Below, one piece after another: positions 1 through 10,009 of a DNA stretch of 22,929 nt. The DNA lies in the NCBI GenBank assembly GCA_002441085.1, contig DJVF01000030.1, forward strand, positions 22,235 through 45,163. Reading direction: 5' to 3'. Numbering within the stretch: position 1 is the stretch's first letter; each line of letters begins with the position of its first letter. The stretch is from Patescibacteria group bacterium UBA6263. Lineage in GTDB: Bacteria; Patescibacteriota; Gracilibacteria; Absconditabacterales; Absconditicoccaceae. Below the pieces are notes generated by a model. That model was not told where the DNA came from. It ran no database searches and saw only the letters and a program-made list of their open reading frames with translations. The translations under genes were made by a program, and so were the position numbers.

Positions 1-386
1 TTAAATTCTTCTTTGAGTCGAGTGGGATATTTTCAATCTAGTATTTCATCTTTGGTTTTTCGTTTGAATGAATCATGTTCTCAGCTAAGTATTAGATATT
101 CTCGATCTTTACAAACAGCAAGGAATGTGACTCATATAATATGCAAATCTCATTGAGTAAACGATCGTCGTCTGGTAAACTTTTCTATTTTGATTTCTAT
201 TCAGGTTTCTTCATTTACTTCCCTTATTAGAGCTGTTTCCAACTCTTCTCATCGTTGTATTCTTCATCCAGGCAAATCAAAGTCACTTGGATTGATGTCT
301 TCTTGACTGCTTTTGAAAAGTATCAAATATTTACCTTCAGGATTTCTGATTATTCACTTTACAGCGATACCGAATGATTTGGCCAT
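1..386 (-). CDS. Nudix hydrolase (C-terminus cut by window edge)
   Basis: Read with TGA as glycine, 128 residues are present and the frame runs off the left edge of the window. Residues 41-63 match the Nudix box GX5EX7REUXEEXGU exactly (GRIQRGEE, then REVNEETGI), and both box glycines are encoded by TGA. Nudix enzymes hydrolyse nucleoside diphosphates linked to another group, using a metal bound by the REXXEE glutamates. The substrate (oxidised dNTP, ADP-ribose or other) cannot be told from this part. The ATG at 386 is followed at once by a Nudix beta-strand (FGIAVKGIIRN), so the start is well placed. It lies 22 bases downstream of the C39-like gene on the same strand, probably in one transcript. 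Family assignment is firm; specificity is open. Confidence 0.9.
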
Positions 387-408
387 GTTATTTTTACTAT
401 AAATAAAT

Positions 409-936
409 CTAGTCCATATGGATATTGGTTTTTAAATTGTATTTGTGATCTTTGCCATAAACTACTATTCAATAATGCAGATATTTTTTTCAATCTATAT
501 CTACGTCATGTCGCCTATCTTTAAACTCTTTATTGATCAAATATGTCCTGTATATAGAAGAAGGATCTTCAAAATATATTTTTTCATGATCATATCATAT
601 AGCTATGACATAGTGTCAATCATCCCAATCATTTTTTCGATCTATATGTTTTTTTTCAGTTCGAGCTTGTAAAACCACTATTACAGGAATTTTTTGATCT
701 ATGTATTTTTTAATTTTTGATATAGTCATTTTTTGCACATCAGTTTTTAGTCAGTATTTATTTGCTACTTTTTCAATTCCATTTATAGAGGTACCATCTT
801 TAGTAGTATTAGCAATTTTTATAATAATATCTTCTCTAACATCTATTCAATAATAATTCAAAACTGACTGTATTGCCGAAGCTCCGCAGTCGTAGTTATA
901 GGTTTGTCTCCTTTCTGGAAAGTTTAATATTTTCAT
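409..936 (-). CDS. C39-like papain-fold cysteine peptidase
   Basis: The product has 175 residues and ends in TAG. Near the N-terminus the motif YDCGASAIQSVLNYYG carries the likely catalytic Cys17. DDGHYVIAIGYD places the catalytic His at 108, and FEDPS gives the third active-site residue, Asp124. This order and spacing are those of the C39 family, which in ABC exporters cuts double-glycine leader peptides. Here there is no transporter or ATPase domain and no signal peptide, so it is a stand-alone C39-like protein and its substrate is unknown. Glycines such as that in GHYV are TGA codons. It starts 4 bases after the stop of the small membrane protein upstream (941-1222), which suggests one operon that continues into the Nudix gene. 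Confidence 0.85.
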
Positions 937-940
937 TATA

Positions 941-1222
941 TTATAATCATAAAAATTTAAGTAAGCCATGAACTAGAAATACTGGTCGAATAATAGCTTT
1001 GAGAAATGCTAGGACTCAGATTCAAAATGATGTCGCTTGTCAGATAAAGTAAATTGCTGCTCAGACAAATCATAAGAAATAAATTGTTCACATTCCACTG
1101 TCTTTGCCGTGGTGTTTGAAAAGGTTTTTTTTGACTTCTTCTTTGCAACAAGTCTCTTTTACAACTTCTTTAATTGTTTCTTTTTTTGTAGGTTTTTTAG
1201 TTGTTTTTTTTGCTGTTGGCAT
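941..1222 (-). CDS. Small two-helix membrane protein with basic N-terminal tail
   Basis: The product has 93 residues. Residues 1-40 are rich in Lys and Thr with a Cys-Cys pair (ETCCKEE). They are followed by HGKDSGMGTIYFLG and two hydrophobic segments (about 45-62 and 66-90) that include the stretch FLKAIIRPVFLVHGLLKFL. Short proteins of this shape, with a basic tail and a helical hairpin around a conserved aromatic-glycine core, are common in bacteria, but I know of no assigned function. Six or more glycines are TGA, so the standard code would cut the frame into pieces. It is the first gene of a three-gene run with the C39-like peptidase and the Nudix hydrolase. The start at 1222 is the only ATG before the basic region. 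Confidence 0.75.
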
Positions 1223-1263
1223 AGGTATATGTGTTAAGGGTTAAATGCGTTTTTACTTTATTA

Positions 1264-1305
1264 CCACCCGGGGTTATTTTGTGATGTATATTAAACCCCG
1301 GGTGG
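1264..1305. repeat. Perfect 12-bp inverted repeat, 18-base loop
   Basis: CCACCCGGGGTT at 1264-1275 is the exact reverse complement of AACCCCGGGTGG at 1294-1305. The arms are strongly GC-rich in an AT-rich genome. There is no T-run directly after either arm, so it is not a classic intrinsic terminator. It could be a REP-like or mobile-element-derived hairpin. Confidence 0.85.
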
Positions 1306-1348
1306 AAAGACTAAAAGTCATTGCTTTTTTACTGTTATTTCGACCGAA

Positions 1349-1366
1349 CCACGGAGTACTCCGTGG
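1349..1366. repeat. 18-bp perfect palindrome
   Basis: CCACGGAGTACTCCGTGG has no central loop. It lies between ATTTCGACCGAA and GGAGAAATC, which themselves look like the two halves of a short repeat unit. Confidence 0.8.
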
Positions 1367-1404
1367 GAAGTGGAGAAATCTCTTTTTTATTCGCTTCGCT
1401 TGGA

Positions 1405-1432
1405 CCTACTTTTGACTTGACTCAAAAGTAGG
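1405..1432. repeat. 11-bp inverted repeat, 6-base loop
   Basis: CCTACTTTTGA at 1405-1415 pairs with TCAAAAGTAGG at 1422-1432. It is the third hairpin of the cluster; no gene lies within 100 bases on the strand it could terminate. Confidence 0.8.
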
Positions 1433-1443
1433 CAAAAACTCAA

Positions 1444-1470
1444 GTTGCGCAAATCGACGCGTTGCGCAAC
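1444..1470. repeat. 9-bp inverted repeat with nested TTGCGCAA palindromes
   Basis: GTTGCGCAA at 1444-1452 pairs with TTGCGCAAC at 1462-1470. Each arm contains the self-complementary octamer TTGCGCAA, so the element can fold as one hairpin or serve as two identical palindromic sites. Confidence 0.8.
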
Positions 1471-1564
1471 AAACTTGCTATCTATGTAATATTTGTAGTG
1501 ATGAAAAAGTATGCATTGCTATGAGATTATATAATATATAATTATATTTTCCAAAAACATTTAT

Positions 1565-1771
1565 TTATTTAAATCAGAGTTTTTTATTTATTATTAATTG
1601 TTTTTTTACTTCAAATTCTATTTTTTCTTTTAACTCTTTGTCTTCTTCTTCCTTTCTTTTTAAACGATATTCATAAATTTTATTTGTTATTGGGTCGACT
1701 AAGAATAATTGAGCTAATAAAATAATTATAATTAGGATTAATAATTTTCATATTCATATTAATATATTCAT
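1565..1771 (-). CDS. Small single-helix membrane protein with charged cytoplasmic tail
   Basis: The product has 68 residues. Residues 3-25 form one hydrophobic helix (LLILIIIILLAQLFLV), followed by a highly charged helix (KRKEEEDKELKEKIEFEVKKQ) that probably stays in the cytoplasm. Three glycines, two of them near the N-terminus, are TGA codons. The layout of a short N-terminal helix and an amphipathic charged tail resembles septum- or membrane-associated small proteins, but no family motif identifies it. It lies 35 bases downstream of asnS on the same strand... in genome order it is the next minus-strand gene after asnS (stop 1807) and may be co-transcribed with it. The start at 1771 is chosen because an alternative ATG at 1757 is in a frame that stops early. 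Confidence 0.6.
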
Positions 1772-1806
1772 TAGATTATTTTTAGAAAATAAATCCTTTT
1801 AAAAAA

Positions 1807-3198
1807 TTAAAACTCACAAGTCTTAGGACTTCTAGGAAAAGGAATAACATCACGGATATTTTCCATTCAAGTGATATACATCATCAATCTTTCAAATCAT
1901 ATTCCAAATCCTGCGTGTGGAGTAGTTCCATATTTGCGAAGTTCTAGATATCGTCGGTAATCTTTTAGCTCCATTCACATATCTGTGATTTTCTTTTCTA
2001 AGACATCTAGTCTTTCTTCTCTCTGTGATCATCCAAGTATTTCTCCAACTCCAGGCGCCAATAAGTCTGTAGCAGCTACTGTTTTGCCATCATCATTGAG
2101 TCTCATGTAGAATGCTTTGATTTCTTTGGGATAGTCGGTCAAGAAAACTGGACCGTTATATATTTTTTCACAGATATATCTTTCGTGTTCTGTCTGTAAA
2201 TCTACTCACCATTCAACTGGATATTCAAATTTTTGTCAGGATTTTTTGAGTAATTCAATCGCTTCTGTATACGTCACTCTAGCAAAATCTGAATTGACCA
2301 AATTTTGTAATCTAGTCTTTACTTCTGTATTGATAAATTGAGCGAAGAAATCCATCTCTGCGTCTGCGTTTTCCAAGACATATTTGAAAACATATTTTAG
2401 CATATCTTCTCATAGTTTCATATCATCATTTAGATCTGCGAATGCTATTTCTGGTTCTATCATCCAAAATTCTGATAGGTGTTTGGTAGTATTAGAATTT
2501 TCAGCTCTAAAGGTAGGTCAAAATGTATAAACTTTGCCGAATGATTGAGCAAAGGTTTCAGCATTGAGTTGTCCACTCACTGTAAGTGAAGCTTCTTTAC
2601 CGAAAAAATCTTTTGAATAATCTATCTTTCAATCATCTGTTTTGGGCATATTGAGAAAATCTAATGTTGAAATTTTGAACATTTCACCTGCTCATTCACA
2701 ATCACTTCCTGTGATAATAGGAGTATGTACATATATAAATCATTGTTCATTAAAAAATTTATGAATAGCAAAAGAGAGTAGGCTTCTCACTCTAAATACT
2801 GCAGAAAAAGTATTGGATCTGGGTCTGAGATGCGCTATCTCTCTGAGGTATTCGAAGCTATGACGTTTTTTTTGTAATGGGAAATCTGGTGTAGAATGTC
2901 AGACTATTTCTATTTTGGTAGCTTTGAGTTCAAAAGCTTGTTTGTTTCATTGAGATGGCACTAATTCTCATTGGACAGATATGGCACTTCATACGCTGAG
3001 TTTACAAATATCATCAAAATTATTTAAGTCATTTTCAAAAACTATTTGGAGATTTTTGAGATAAGATCAATCATTTAATTCTATAAATCCAAATGTTTTG
3101 CTGTCTCTGATTGTCCTCACTCGTCAATTTATATTGAGATTATTATTTATCAACTTTTCATAGTCTTTATAAATTTCAGCTATTGTTGTCGTTTTCAT
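1807..3198 (-). CDS. asnS: Asparaginyl-tRNA synthetase (class II)
   Basis: The product has 463 residues, close to the 466 of the E. coli enzyme, and charges tRNA-Asn with asparagine using ATP. The N-terminal 110 residues are the OB-fold anticodon-binding domain ([17 protein letters not shown]). The catalytic domain shows class II motif 2 ([13 protein letters not shown]) and motif 3 ([21 protein letters not shown]), and ends in [12 protein letters not shown], the typical AsnRS terminus. The Asn-type motif ([12 protein letters not shown]) separates it from AspRS. About 17 of 31 glycines are TGA codons, including positions in motifs 2 and 3, so this is a good internal gauge of native UGA use. 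The gene is divergent from the fabH-like gene; the 173-base gap between them must hold both promoters. Confidence 0.97.
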
Positions 3199-3225
3199 TG
3201 TATGATTTTTAAATAGTATAAAACA

Positions 3226-3244
3226 TTATCCATGATTTGGATAA
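3226..3244. promoter_or_regulatory. Small inverted repeat in the asnS upstream region
   Basis: TTATCC at 3226-3231 pairs with GGATAA at 3239-3244 around a 7-base loop, 28 bases upstream of the asnS start. It may be a hairpin of the 5' leader or an operator. The arms are short and chance occurrence in AT-rich DNA is possible. Confidence 0.3.
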
Positions 3245-3371
3245 ATAATAGTTATAGATGTGAATAAAAGATGCAAGATAAACTTTGAATATTTTAAATT
3301 ATTTTGCTATAAAATATTTATTGACTTTGTTGATATAATATATATCTTATGGTTAAATAAAAATAAAAGAT

Positions 3372-4454
3372 ATGAACTCAAAAATTAAAACAATTGTTGT
3401 GGGAACTGGTTCTTATATTCCTAGCAATCAGGTTTCTAATTCAGCTTTTCTTGATAACAAGTTTTATGATGCTGATGGAAATTTGTTTCCTCAAAAAAAT
3501 GAGGAGATTGTACAAAAGTTTCTCGATATTACGGGAATTGAATCTCGTAGGTATGCAAGTACAAATCATGTAGCATCTGATCTTGGTTATTATGCTGCGA
3601 AGAATGCATTGGAATCTTCTGAAATTGATCCAGAAACGCTTGATTACATTATCTTTGCACACAATTTTGGGGATGTCAAATATGATAATCGTAAATCAGA
3701 TTTTGTACCTAGTTTAGCTGCCCGTATAAAGCATAAACTTGGTATTCGAAATCCTAAATGTGTTGCTATGGATTTGCCATTTGGATGTCCAGGTTGGTTG
3801 CAGGGGGTGATTATGGCCGATTATTTGATTTGTTCTGGCGACGCTAAGAGAGTTATGATTGTTGGCGCTGAAACATTATCAAGAGTTTGTGATCCACACG
3901 ATCGTGATAGTATGATTTATGCTGATGGTGCTGGTGCTACAATTTTGAATTCCTTTGAATTTGAAGATTCTGTGGGTATTTTGTCTCATGCTGTTAGATC
4001 TGACACTCTGCAGTATTCAAAGCTTTTGTGGATGGGCCCATCCTATAATCCAAATTACTTTGGAGATGAACTCTTTCTAAAAATGAATGGCAATACTTTG
4101 TATAAGTATGCACTTCGTTATGTTCCAGAAGTTGTTAAAGAAACTTTGGATAAAGCAGGATTGGATTTAAAAGATGTTTCAAAACTCCTTATTCATCAAG
4201 CAAATGAAAAGATGGATAATGCTATCTTGGAAGGCTTGTGTAAACTTTATGGAGTAAAAGAAATTCCTTGGCATATAATGCCGATGACAATCCATGAATT
4301 TGGGAATTCATCGGTTGCTACTGTGCCTACTCTGCTTGATCTTATTTCAAAAGGTCAGATTGAAGGACATGAATTCAAAAGTGGAGATATTCTTGTTTTT
4401 GCTTCTGTTGGAGCAGGAATGAACATCAATGCTATGGTATACAAAATACCTTAA
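3372..4454 (+). CDS. fabH: 3-oxoacyl-ACP synthase III (KAS III, FabH-like), standard-code gene
   Basis: The product has 360 residues. KAS III condenses an acyl-CoA starter with malonyl-ACP to begin fatty-acid synthesis; relatives make other beta-ketoacyl products. The catalytic triad is visible: Cys in PFGCPGWLQG (about 138), His in LLIHQAN (about 274) and Asn in EFGNSSVATVP (about 308). The block HDRDSMIYADGAGATIL and the length resemble Bacteroidetes homologues as I recall them. All 27 glycines are GGN and there is no in-frame TGA, unlike the native genes on both sides. Arginine is often CGT, also unlike the neighbours. It stands alone between divergent asnS and convergent dnaK, has its own terminator, and no other fatty-acid genes are in view. 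Recent transfer from a standard-code donor is the simplest reading. Family certain, pathway role uncertain. Confidence 0.93.
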   Translation: MNSKIKTIVVGTGSYIPSNQVSNSAFLDNKFYDADGNLFPQKNEEIVQKFLDITGIESRRYASTNHVASDLGYYAAKNALESSEIDPETLDYIIFAHNFGDVKYDNRKSDFVPSLAARIKHKLGIRNPKCVAMDLPFGCPGWLQGVIMADYLICSGDAKRVMIVGAETLSRVCDPHDRDSMIYADGAGATILNSFEFEDSVGILSHAVRSDTLQYSKLLWMGPSYNPNYFGDELFLKMNGNTLYKYALRYVPEVVKETLDKAGLDLKDVSKLLIHQANEKMDNAILEGLCKLYGVKEIPWHIMPMTIHEFGNSSVATVPTLLDLISKGQIEGHEFKSGDILVFASVGAGMNINAMVYKIP

Positions 4455-4464
4455 AACTATTAGT

Positions 4465-4496
4465 AAAAATCTCCGATTTTTGTCGGAGATTTTTTT
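4465..4496 (+). terminator. Intrinsic terminator of the fabH-like gene
   Basis: AAAAATCTCCGA at 4465-4476 pairs perfectly with TCGGAGATTTTT at 4483-4494 around a 6-base loop, and runs into six T at 4491-4496. It begins 10 bases after the fabH-like stop. The flanking A and T runs make it partly bidirectional, so it may also serve dnaK, which ends at 4513 from the other side. Confidence 0.88.
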
Positions 4497-4512
4497 AAAA
4501 AATTAGTTATTT

Positions 4513-6420
<1,908 letters not shown>

Positions 6421-6519
6421 TTTCTAATACTGTTAAAAAATTAAAATATTAATTGATTAACTAATTATTGATATTATTAAATTTGTAATCTTCTAATTTG
6501 AAATTAGTTAATTTTTAAT

Positions 6520-6546
6520 GTAGCACGTACATTATATAGATGCTAT
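6520..6546 (-). promoter_or_regulatory. Degenerate CIRCE-like operator upstream of dnaK
   Basis: TAGCA at 6521-6525 and TGCTA at 6541-6545 are separated by exactly 15 bases, the spacing of these cores in the CIRCE element (TTAGCACTC-N9-GAGTGCTAA) bound by the HrcA repressor. The inner CTC/GAG bases are mostly not kept. It overlaps the dnaK -10 box and lies about 100 bases before the start codon, as expected for a heat-shock operator. Confidence 0.5.
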
Positions 6547-6558
6547 AAAAAAAATCAA
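6531..6558 (-). promoter_or_regulatory. Sigma-70-type promoter of dnaK
   Basis: On the minus strand TTGATT (6558-6553) and TATAAT (6536-6531) are separated by 16 bases. Transcription would start about 105 bases before the dnaK ATG. Confidence 0.6.
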
Positions 6559-6580
6559 GAGAAAATTTGGTATTTGTGAA

Positions 6581-7492
6581 TTAGTTTTTATTAATTCAAA
6601 AAAGATTTAAAAATCAGACCTTTGTTTTGACTGCTTGTTTGTCTATAGAACTATTTAATTTAATCCAGCGATTGCTTTGAGTTTCCAACCACTTAATTTC
6701 TTTTTCTACTCAGTTTTTTCGTTTTTCTAAATTTTTATTTTTAATTTCTAGATTTGTTTCTTTATTAAATTTTTTTTGCTTTTTTAATGTTCTTCTGAAA
6801 GCAAAAAAATATTTTGCAGCTGTTGGGTGCTTTTTATAAAGTTCTATTAGAGTAGCGTGTTCTCAAATTATCGGAACCATCGACATATTACTTATGTATC
6901 ATTTTTTTTCTAATCATTTACCGGTAACTTGTACAACTCAATTAATTATAAATCTCTTTAATATATACATAATTACAAAAACAATCAATCATGCTCGTGC
7001 TGTTGGTCATAATATAGCTGCTAGAGGAGTAGCGGTAAAAAAATTGATTAATGTATAACCAGTAGATACTCATCGTACGGACATTCGTGTTTTTATTGAT
7101 TCACGTACTTCAGGATCTTTTAGATCTTGTATTATTTGATCTTTTTCTGCTTGTGATATAATTCATGCTTGTAACATATCATCTAATCATTTTCTGAATT
7201 TAGGGAATCAATCTTTTTCAAAGTTTTTTTTGAAAATTAATCGTCATTTATTTTCTGTTGTTTCGTTATCATTAGTTGATTTTAATATTTCGCTTTCAGA
7301 AAAATTATTTTCATTATCTTTTTTTAGTAAATTTTCTTTAAGTTTTTGTGTTTCTTTATTTTGATTTAATTTTGTTTCGGCTTTTTCTTTATTTATGTTT
7401 TCAAAATTTTCTGTAGATTGTGTATTTACAAAAATTTCTTCCATTTGGGTTTCTGGTTTGTTTGTATTATCTATTGGAATAAAATTTTTCAT
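6581..7492 (-). CDS. Membrane protein of unknown function with disordered N-terminus and C-terminal coiled coil
   Basis: The product has 303 residues and I do not recognise the family. Residues 1-85 are low in complexity and rich in Asn, Glu, Lys and Thr, probably unstructured. A charged helical part follows (GLDDMLQAGIISQAEKDQI). Residues about 140-180 are hydrophobic with small residues (INFFTATPLAAILGP, GLIVFVIMYILKRF) and look like two membrane helices. The rest is basic and Lys/Glu-rich with coiled-coil character (EKRKNGVEKEIKWLETQ). TGA codons occur only after residue 82, so a standard-code gene caller would report just the N-terminal piece. A promoter at 7534-7561 fits its start. It may co-transcribe towards dnaK, but dnaK has its own promoter. 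Confidence 0.72.
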
Positions 7493-7533
7493 ATATATAT
7501 ATTTATAGAGTAATTATTTATTATATAATGTAT

Positions 7534-7561
7534 ATTTTATTCTTTAAATTGAATTTGTCAA
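7534..7561 (-). promoter_or_regulatory. Sigma-70-type promoter of the 6581-7492 gene
   Basis: On the minus strand TTGACA (7561-7556) and TAAAAT (7539-7534) are 16 bases apart, 42 bases before the start codon. The -35 sits inside a 15-base string (7554-7568) that recurs exactly at 18894-18908 around another promoter. Confidence 0.6.
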
Positions 7562-7637
7562 ATTAGATGCTAATTGAATTGTAAAAGCATGCTTTAATAT
7601 ATATAGTGAATCTGGTTTTATAATAATTAATTTAAAT

Positions 7638-8195
7638 ATGTATAAAGAAATATTGCTTTTGATTATAGTTTTTGTTTTTGTGGCATTGGTACTTTGGTAT
7701 AATGCTTATATGATAATGTCTTTTTTTGTTCCTGGCAAAAAAGCTCCATTTGTATCTAGTTTTGATAGTGATTTGAAACTGATAAAATGACTAGATTTGC
7801 ATAGATGAAAAAAAATAGTGGATTTGGGATGTGGAAGTGCCAAAGCATTGAGATTTTTTGAATCAGAATTTGATTTGTTGTGAGATGGCTATGATATAAA
7901 CTTTTTTGCTATTGTTTGGTGATGGTTTTGGAATAAAATAAAAAAATCTAAAGTAGATTTGTATTGGAAAAACTTTTTTGAAGCTGATCTCAAAAAATAT
8001 GATTATGTTTATCTCTTTCTTTTGCCTAAGCAACTAGTTTATATAGAATCTCGGTTGTTTAAAAATATTACAAATGAATGTATTGTGATATCTGCCTCTT
8101 TTGAATTTAAAAAAAATAAACCATATAAAATAGTCAGTAATCAAAATTGACGCTGAAGGATATATTTATATAGACGCTCAAAAGAAAATATTTAA
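7638..8195 (+). CDS. Membrane-anchored class I SAM-dependent methyltransferase
   Basis: The product has 185 residues. Residues 4-24 form an N-terminal membrane helix (ILLLIIVFVFVALVLWY). The catalytic part begins near 42, with SAM motif I VDLGCGSAKAL at 61-71 and an acidic residue after the second strand (GDGYDIN), followed by DYVYLFLLPKQL, which matches the post-motif II strand of Rossmann-fold methyltransferases. The domain is short and ends soon after strand 6, similar to small membrane-bound methyltransferase-like proteins whose substrates are mostly unknown. Native UGA glycines are present (for example in KLIKG and FELLGDG). Only the part from 7959 to 8150 is visible as a standard-code reading. 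It converges on the ArfB-like gene with 9 bases between the stops. Confidence 0.8.
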
Positions 8196-8204
8196 TCAGA
8201 TAAT

Positions 8205-8813
8205 TTAATCTATTGATATTGGTTTTCTGTTGGTTTTTTTCTTGGAATGTTTTTTTTTACTTTCCACCCTTTCTTGTTTTTTATGTGGAGGTAGTTGTGT
8301 GTCTATTCTTTCTTTGTCTGGGGTGAGAGCATCATTTAAAAATCTGCTAAATTCTTTGATTGTTTCTTGTTTATTTTTGGCTTGATCTCTAGTCTTTTGA
8401 GATTGAAATTGTATTGTAGAATTGTCGTGGTGTAATTGTTTGGGATGCGCATAAAAGATAATTAAATCTTTTTGTGCTTGATCAAGGTATTTGGATGTTT
8501 GTATATTGAAAAATAATTGGACCTTGGTTTCTACTTTGTTTACATTTTGTCAACCATGACCTCATGCTCTAGATGTCTCAAAAACCAATTCATTTTCTAT
8601 AATTTTTTGAATAGAAGTAGGTAGGTCTATTCACATATGATTTTTCATAGATACAATTTCTTGATCAGAAAAATTGTGTTTTGCTGTATGTAAAATATCA
8701 AAAAGCTGTTCTTGTGTATTTATTGACTTATTTCGTTCATGTCAGTCTGAAAGAATAATTCAATCAGAATTATATTTTATAATTAATTTTTTATTTTCAA
8801 AATCACTATACAT
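8205..8813 (-). CDS. ArfB-like peptidyl-tRNA hydrolase (release-factor GGQ domain)
   Basis: The product has 202 residues. Residues 79-105 carry the class I release-factor catalytic block SRAGGHGGQNVNKVETKV, with GGQ at 87-89, where the loop enters the peptidyl-transferase centre and triggers peptidyl-tRNA hydrolysis. There is no codon-recognition domain. The last 25 residues are strongly basic (KKKHSKKKTNRK), as in ArfB/YaeJ/ICT1, where this tail occupies the empty mRNA channel of stalled ribosomes. About 75 residues precede the GGQ block, longer than the short N-terminus of E. coli ArfB, and are not recognised. The second Gly of GGQ is a TGA codon (GGT-TGA-CAA). A release factor with lost domains is the alternative, but the basic tail favours a rescue factor. 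Confidence 0.85.
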
Positions 8814-8839
8814 TTGAAAAATTGTAAATTTTAAAACTT

Positions 8840-8857
8840 ACCTGTCGTCAGTCAGGT
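8840..8857 (-). terminator. Weak hairpin after the anchored surface-protein gene
   Basis: ACCTG and CAGGT form a 5-bp stem around 8 bases, about 20 bases past the stop of the 8878-9816 gene, followed on the minus strand by AAGTTTTAAAATTT. The stem is short and the T-run is interrupted, so this is only a candidate. Confidence 0.3.
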
Positions 8858-8877
8858 GTTGAATTGTAAATTATTAT

Positions 8878-9816
8878 TTAGCTTTGTCTTTTGGCTTTTC
8901 TATAAATGAAATAGATTGCAAATGTCAAAATAAGTAAAGCTATTATGTTTTCTGTAGGTCATACTTTGGGTACGCTTGGTACTCATGGTGTTGATGGTGG
9001 AGGTGGTGGGGTAGTTCATATTCATGATACTTGGAAAGTATATATATGTTCGGTTCATCCATTATCTGGTATAAATTTGACTCTATGTTCTCAATTTCTA
9101 GTTGTTGTAAAAGAATATTCTTCATCTATGATATCTACAGTTGCTAGTTTGGTATATTGATTGGTGCTCCAATTAAATAAAAACAACTCTACTTCATCAC
9201 TTCACTCTATTGCTATCCATCTAAGGGTGATTGTATTTCAATTTCTAGTAAAAGATATATTAGCCAAGGACATATCTGCTCATGCATTATGAGTTTCCTT
9301 CATGCTTATTCAGTTTCAATTTATACAATCATTTCATTCTCAATATATTTTTTCATCTAACTTGAAACATATTTCATTGGATAGATTTCAAAATATTCAA
9401 TTGGAATCTTCTGGTATTATTAGAGCATAATATATTTTATCTCCAGAAAGATTGTCGGATATTTTGTTTAGATTGATACTAAATGTGCTAGTAGATGTGT
9501 TGGTTATAGTAAATTGTTTTTCCATACTTTGATTGAGCAGACTTGCGTCATCTGTCATTTCATCCAAAGATTTGGGACTATACATTATTCTATATTTGTT
9601 AATTTTAGATCAAGATCAATCTAATATAAATGGTGATTTGAAGCTGATTTGTGAGTCAGTTATATCTTCTACTTCAACTATATCTGTAATATATCCAAAT
9701 TCTATATTTTCTCATAATTGATTGATAAAATCTAATAGAGAATCTGATGCTCATCTAGTTAATCATAAAAAAAACATAGAGCTTAGTATAGCGATGATTA
9801 AATATCTTTTTTTCAT
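8878..9816 (-). CDS. Secreted surface protein with C-terminal membrane anchor
   Basis: The product has 312 residues. A signal peptide is likely at 1-23 (KKRYLIIAILSSMFFLG). The middle is a Ser/Thr/Asn-rich, probably beta-sheet extracellular region with two fibronectin- or Ig-like repeats (for example NTITLRWIAIEGSDEVELFLFN, shortened here to its type). Near 268-285 a Pro-rich linker (TTPPPPPSTPG) leads to PKVGPTE, one hydrophobic helix (IIALLILTFAIYFIY) and the basic end RKAKRQS. This three-part ending resembles C-terminal sorting signals, although the motif is not LPXTG. Glycines are very often TGA. Function is unknown; attachment or contact with another cell is possible for this lineage. 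It is transcribed away from thyA. Confidence 0.75.
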
Positions 9817-10009
9817 TGTTTCGTGTATGAATATATAAATATATAGTATATATATTATATTAAAATATTATTTTTTCAACTTTTTGTTGAATTTTGTATT
9901 AAGAGACTTTGCATAATTATTTAAAATAAAAAAATGTCTTTACAATTTATATAAAATATATAATAATGATACTGTTATATAAAAATAAAAACAATTTAAA
10001 TTAAATCTT

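Larger units (their letters stand above)
1223..1564. other. Non-coding gap with a cluster of GC-rich palindromes
   Basis: No frame is supported here on either strand, even with TGA as glycine. The first 250 bases carry four separate inverted repeats (listed individually) in DNA visibly richer in G and C than the neighbours, then AT-rich DNA follows to 1564. The stretch ATTTCGACCGAA near 1337-1348, with GGAGAAATC at 1372-1380, resembles short dispersed repeats that I remember from Bacteroidetes intergenic regions; this is memory, not a search. Confidence 0.6.

Noticed and set aside
445..672. 75-residue hydrophobic reading on the plus strand
   Set aside because: It is the antisense of the C39-like peptidase gene, whose catalytic motifs are convincing.
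3321..3350. Bacteroidetes-type promoter (TTG-N19-TATCTTAT) before the fabH-like gene
   Set aside because: It fits the -33/-7 pattern loosely (TAnnTTTG) but the last bases differ. I could not show it is more than coincidence, so it is not listed as a feature.
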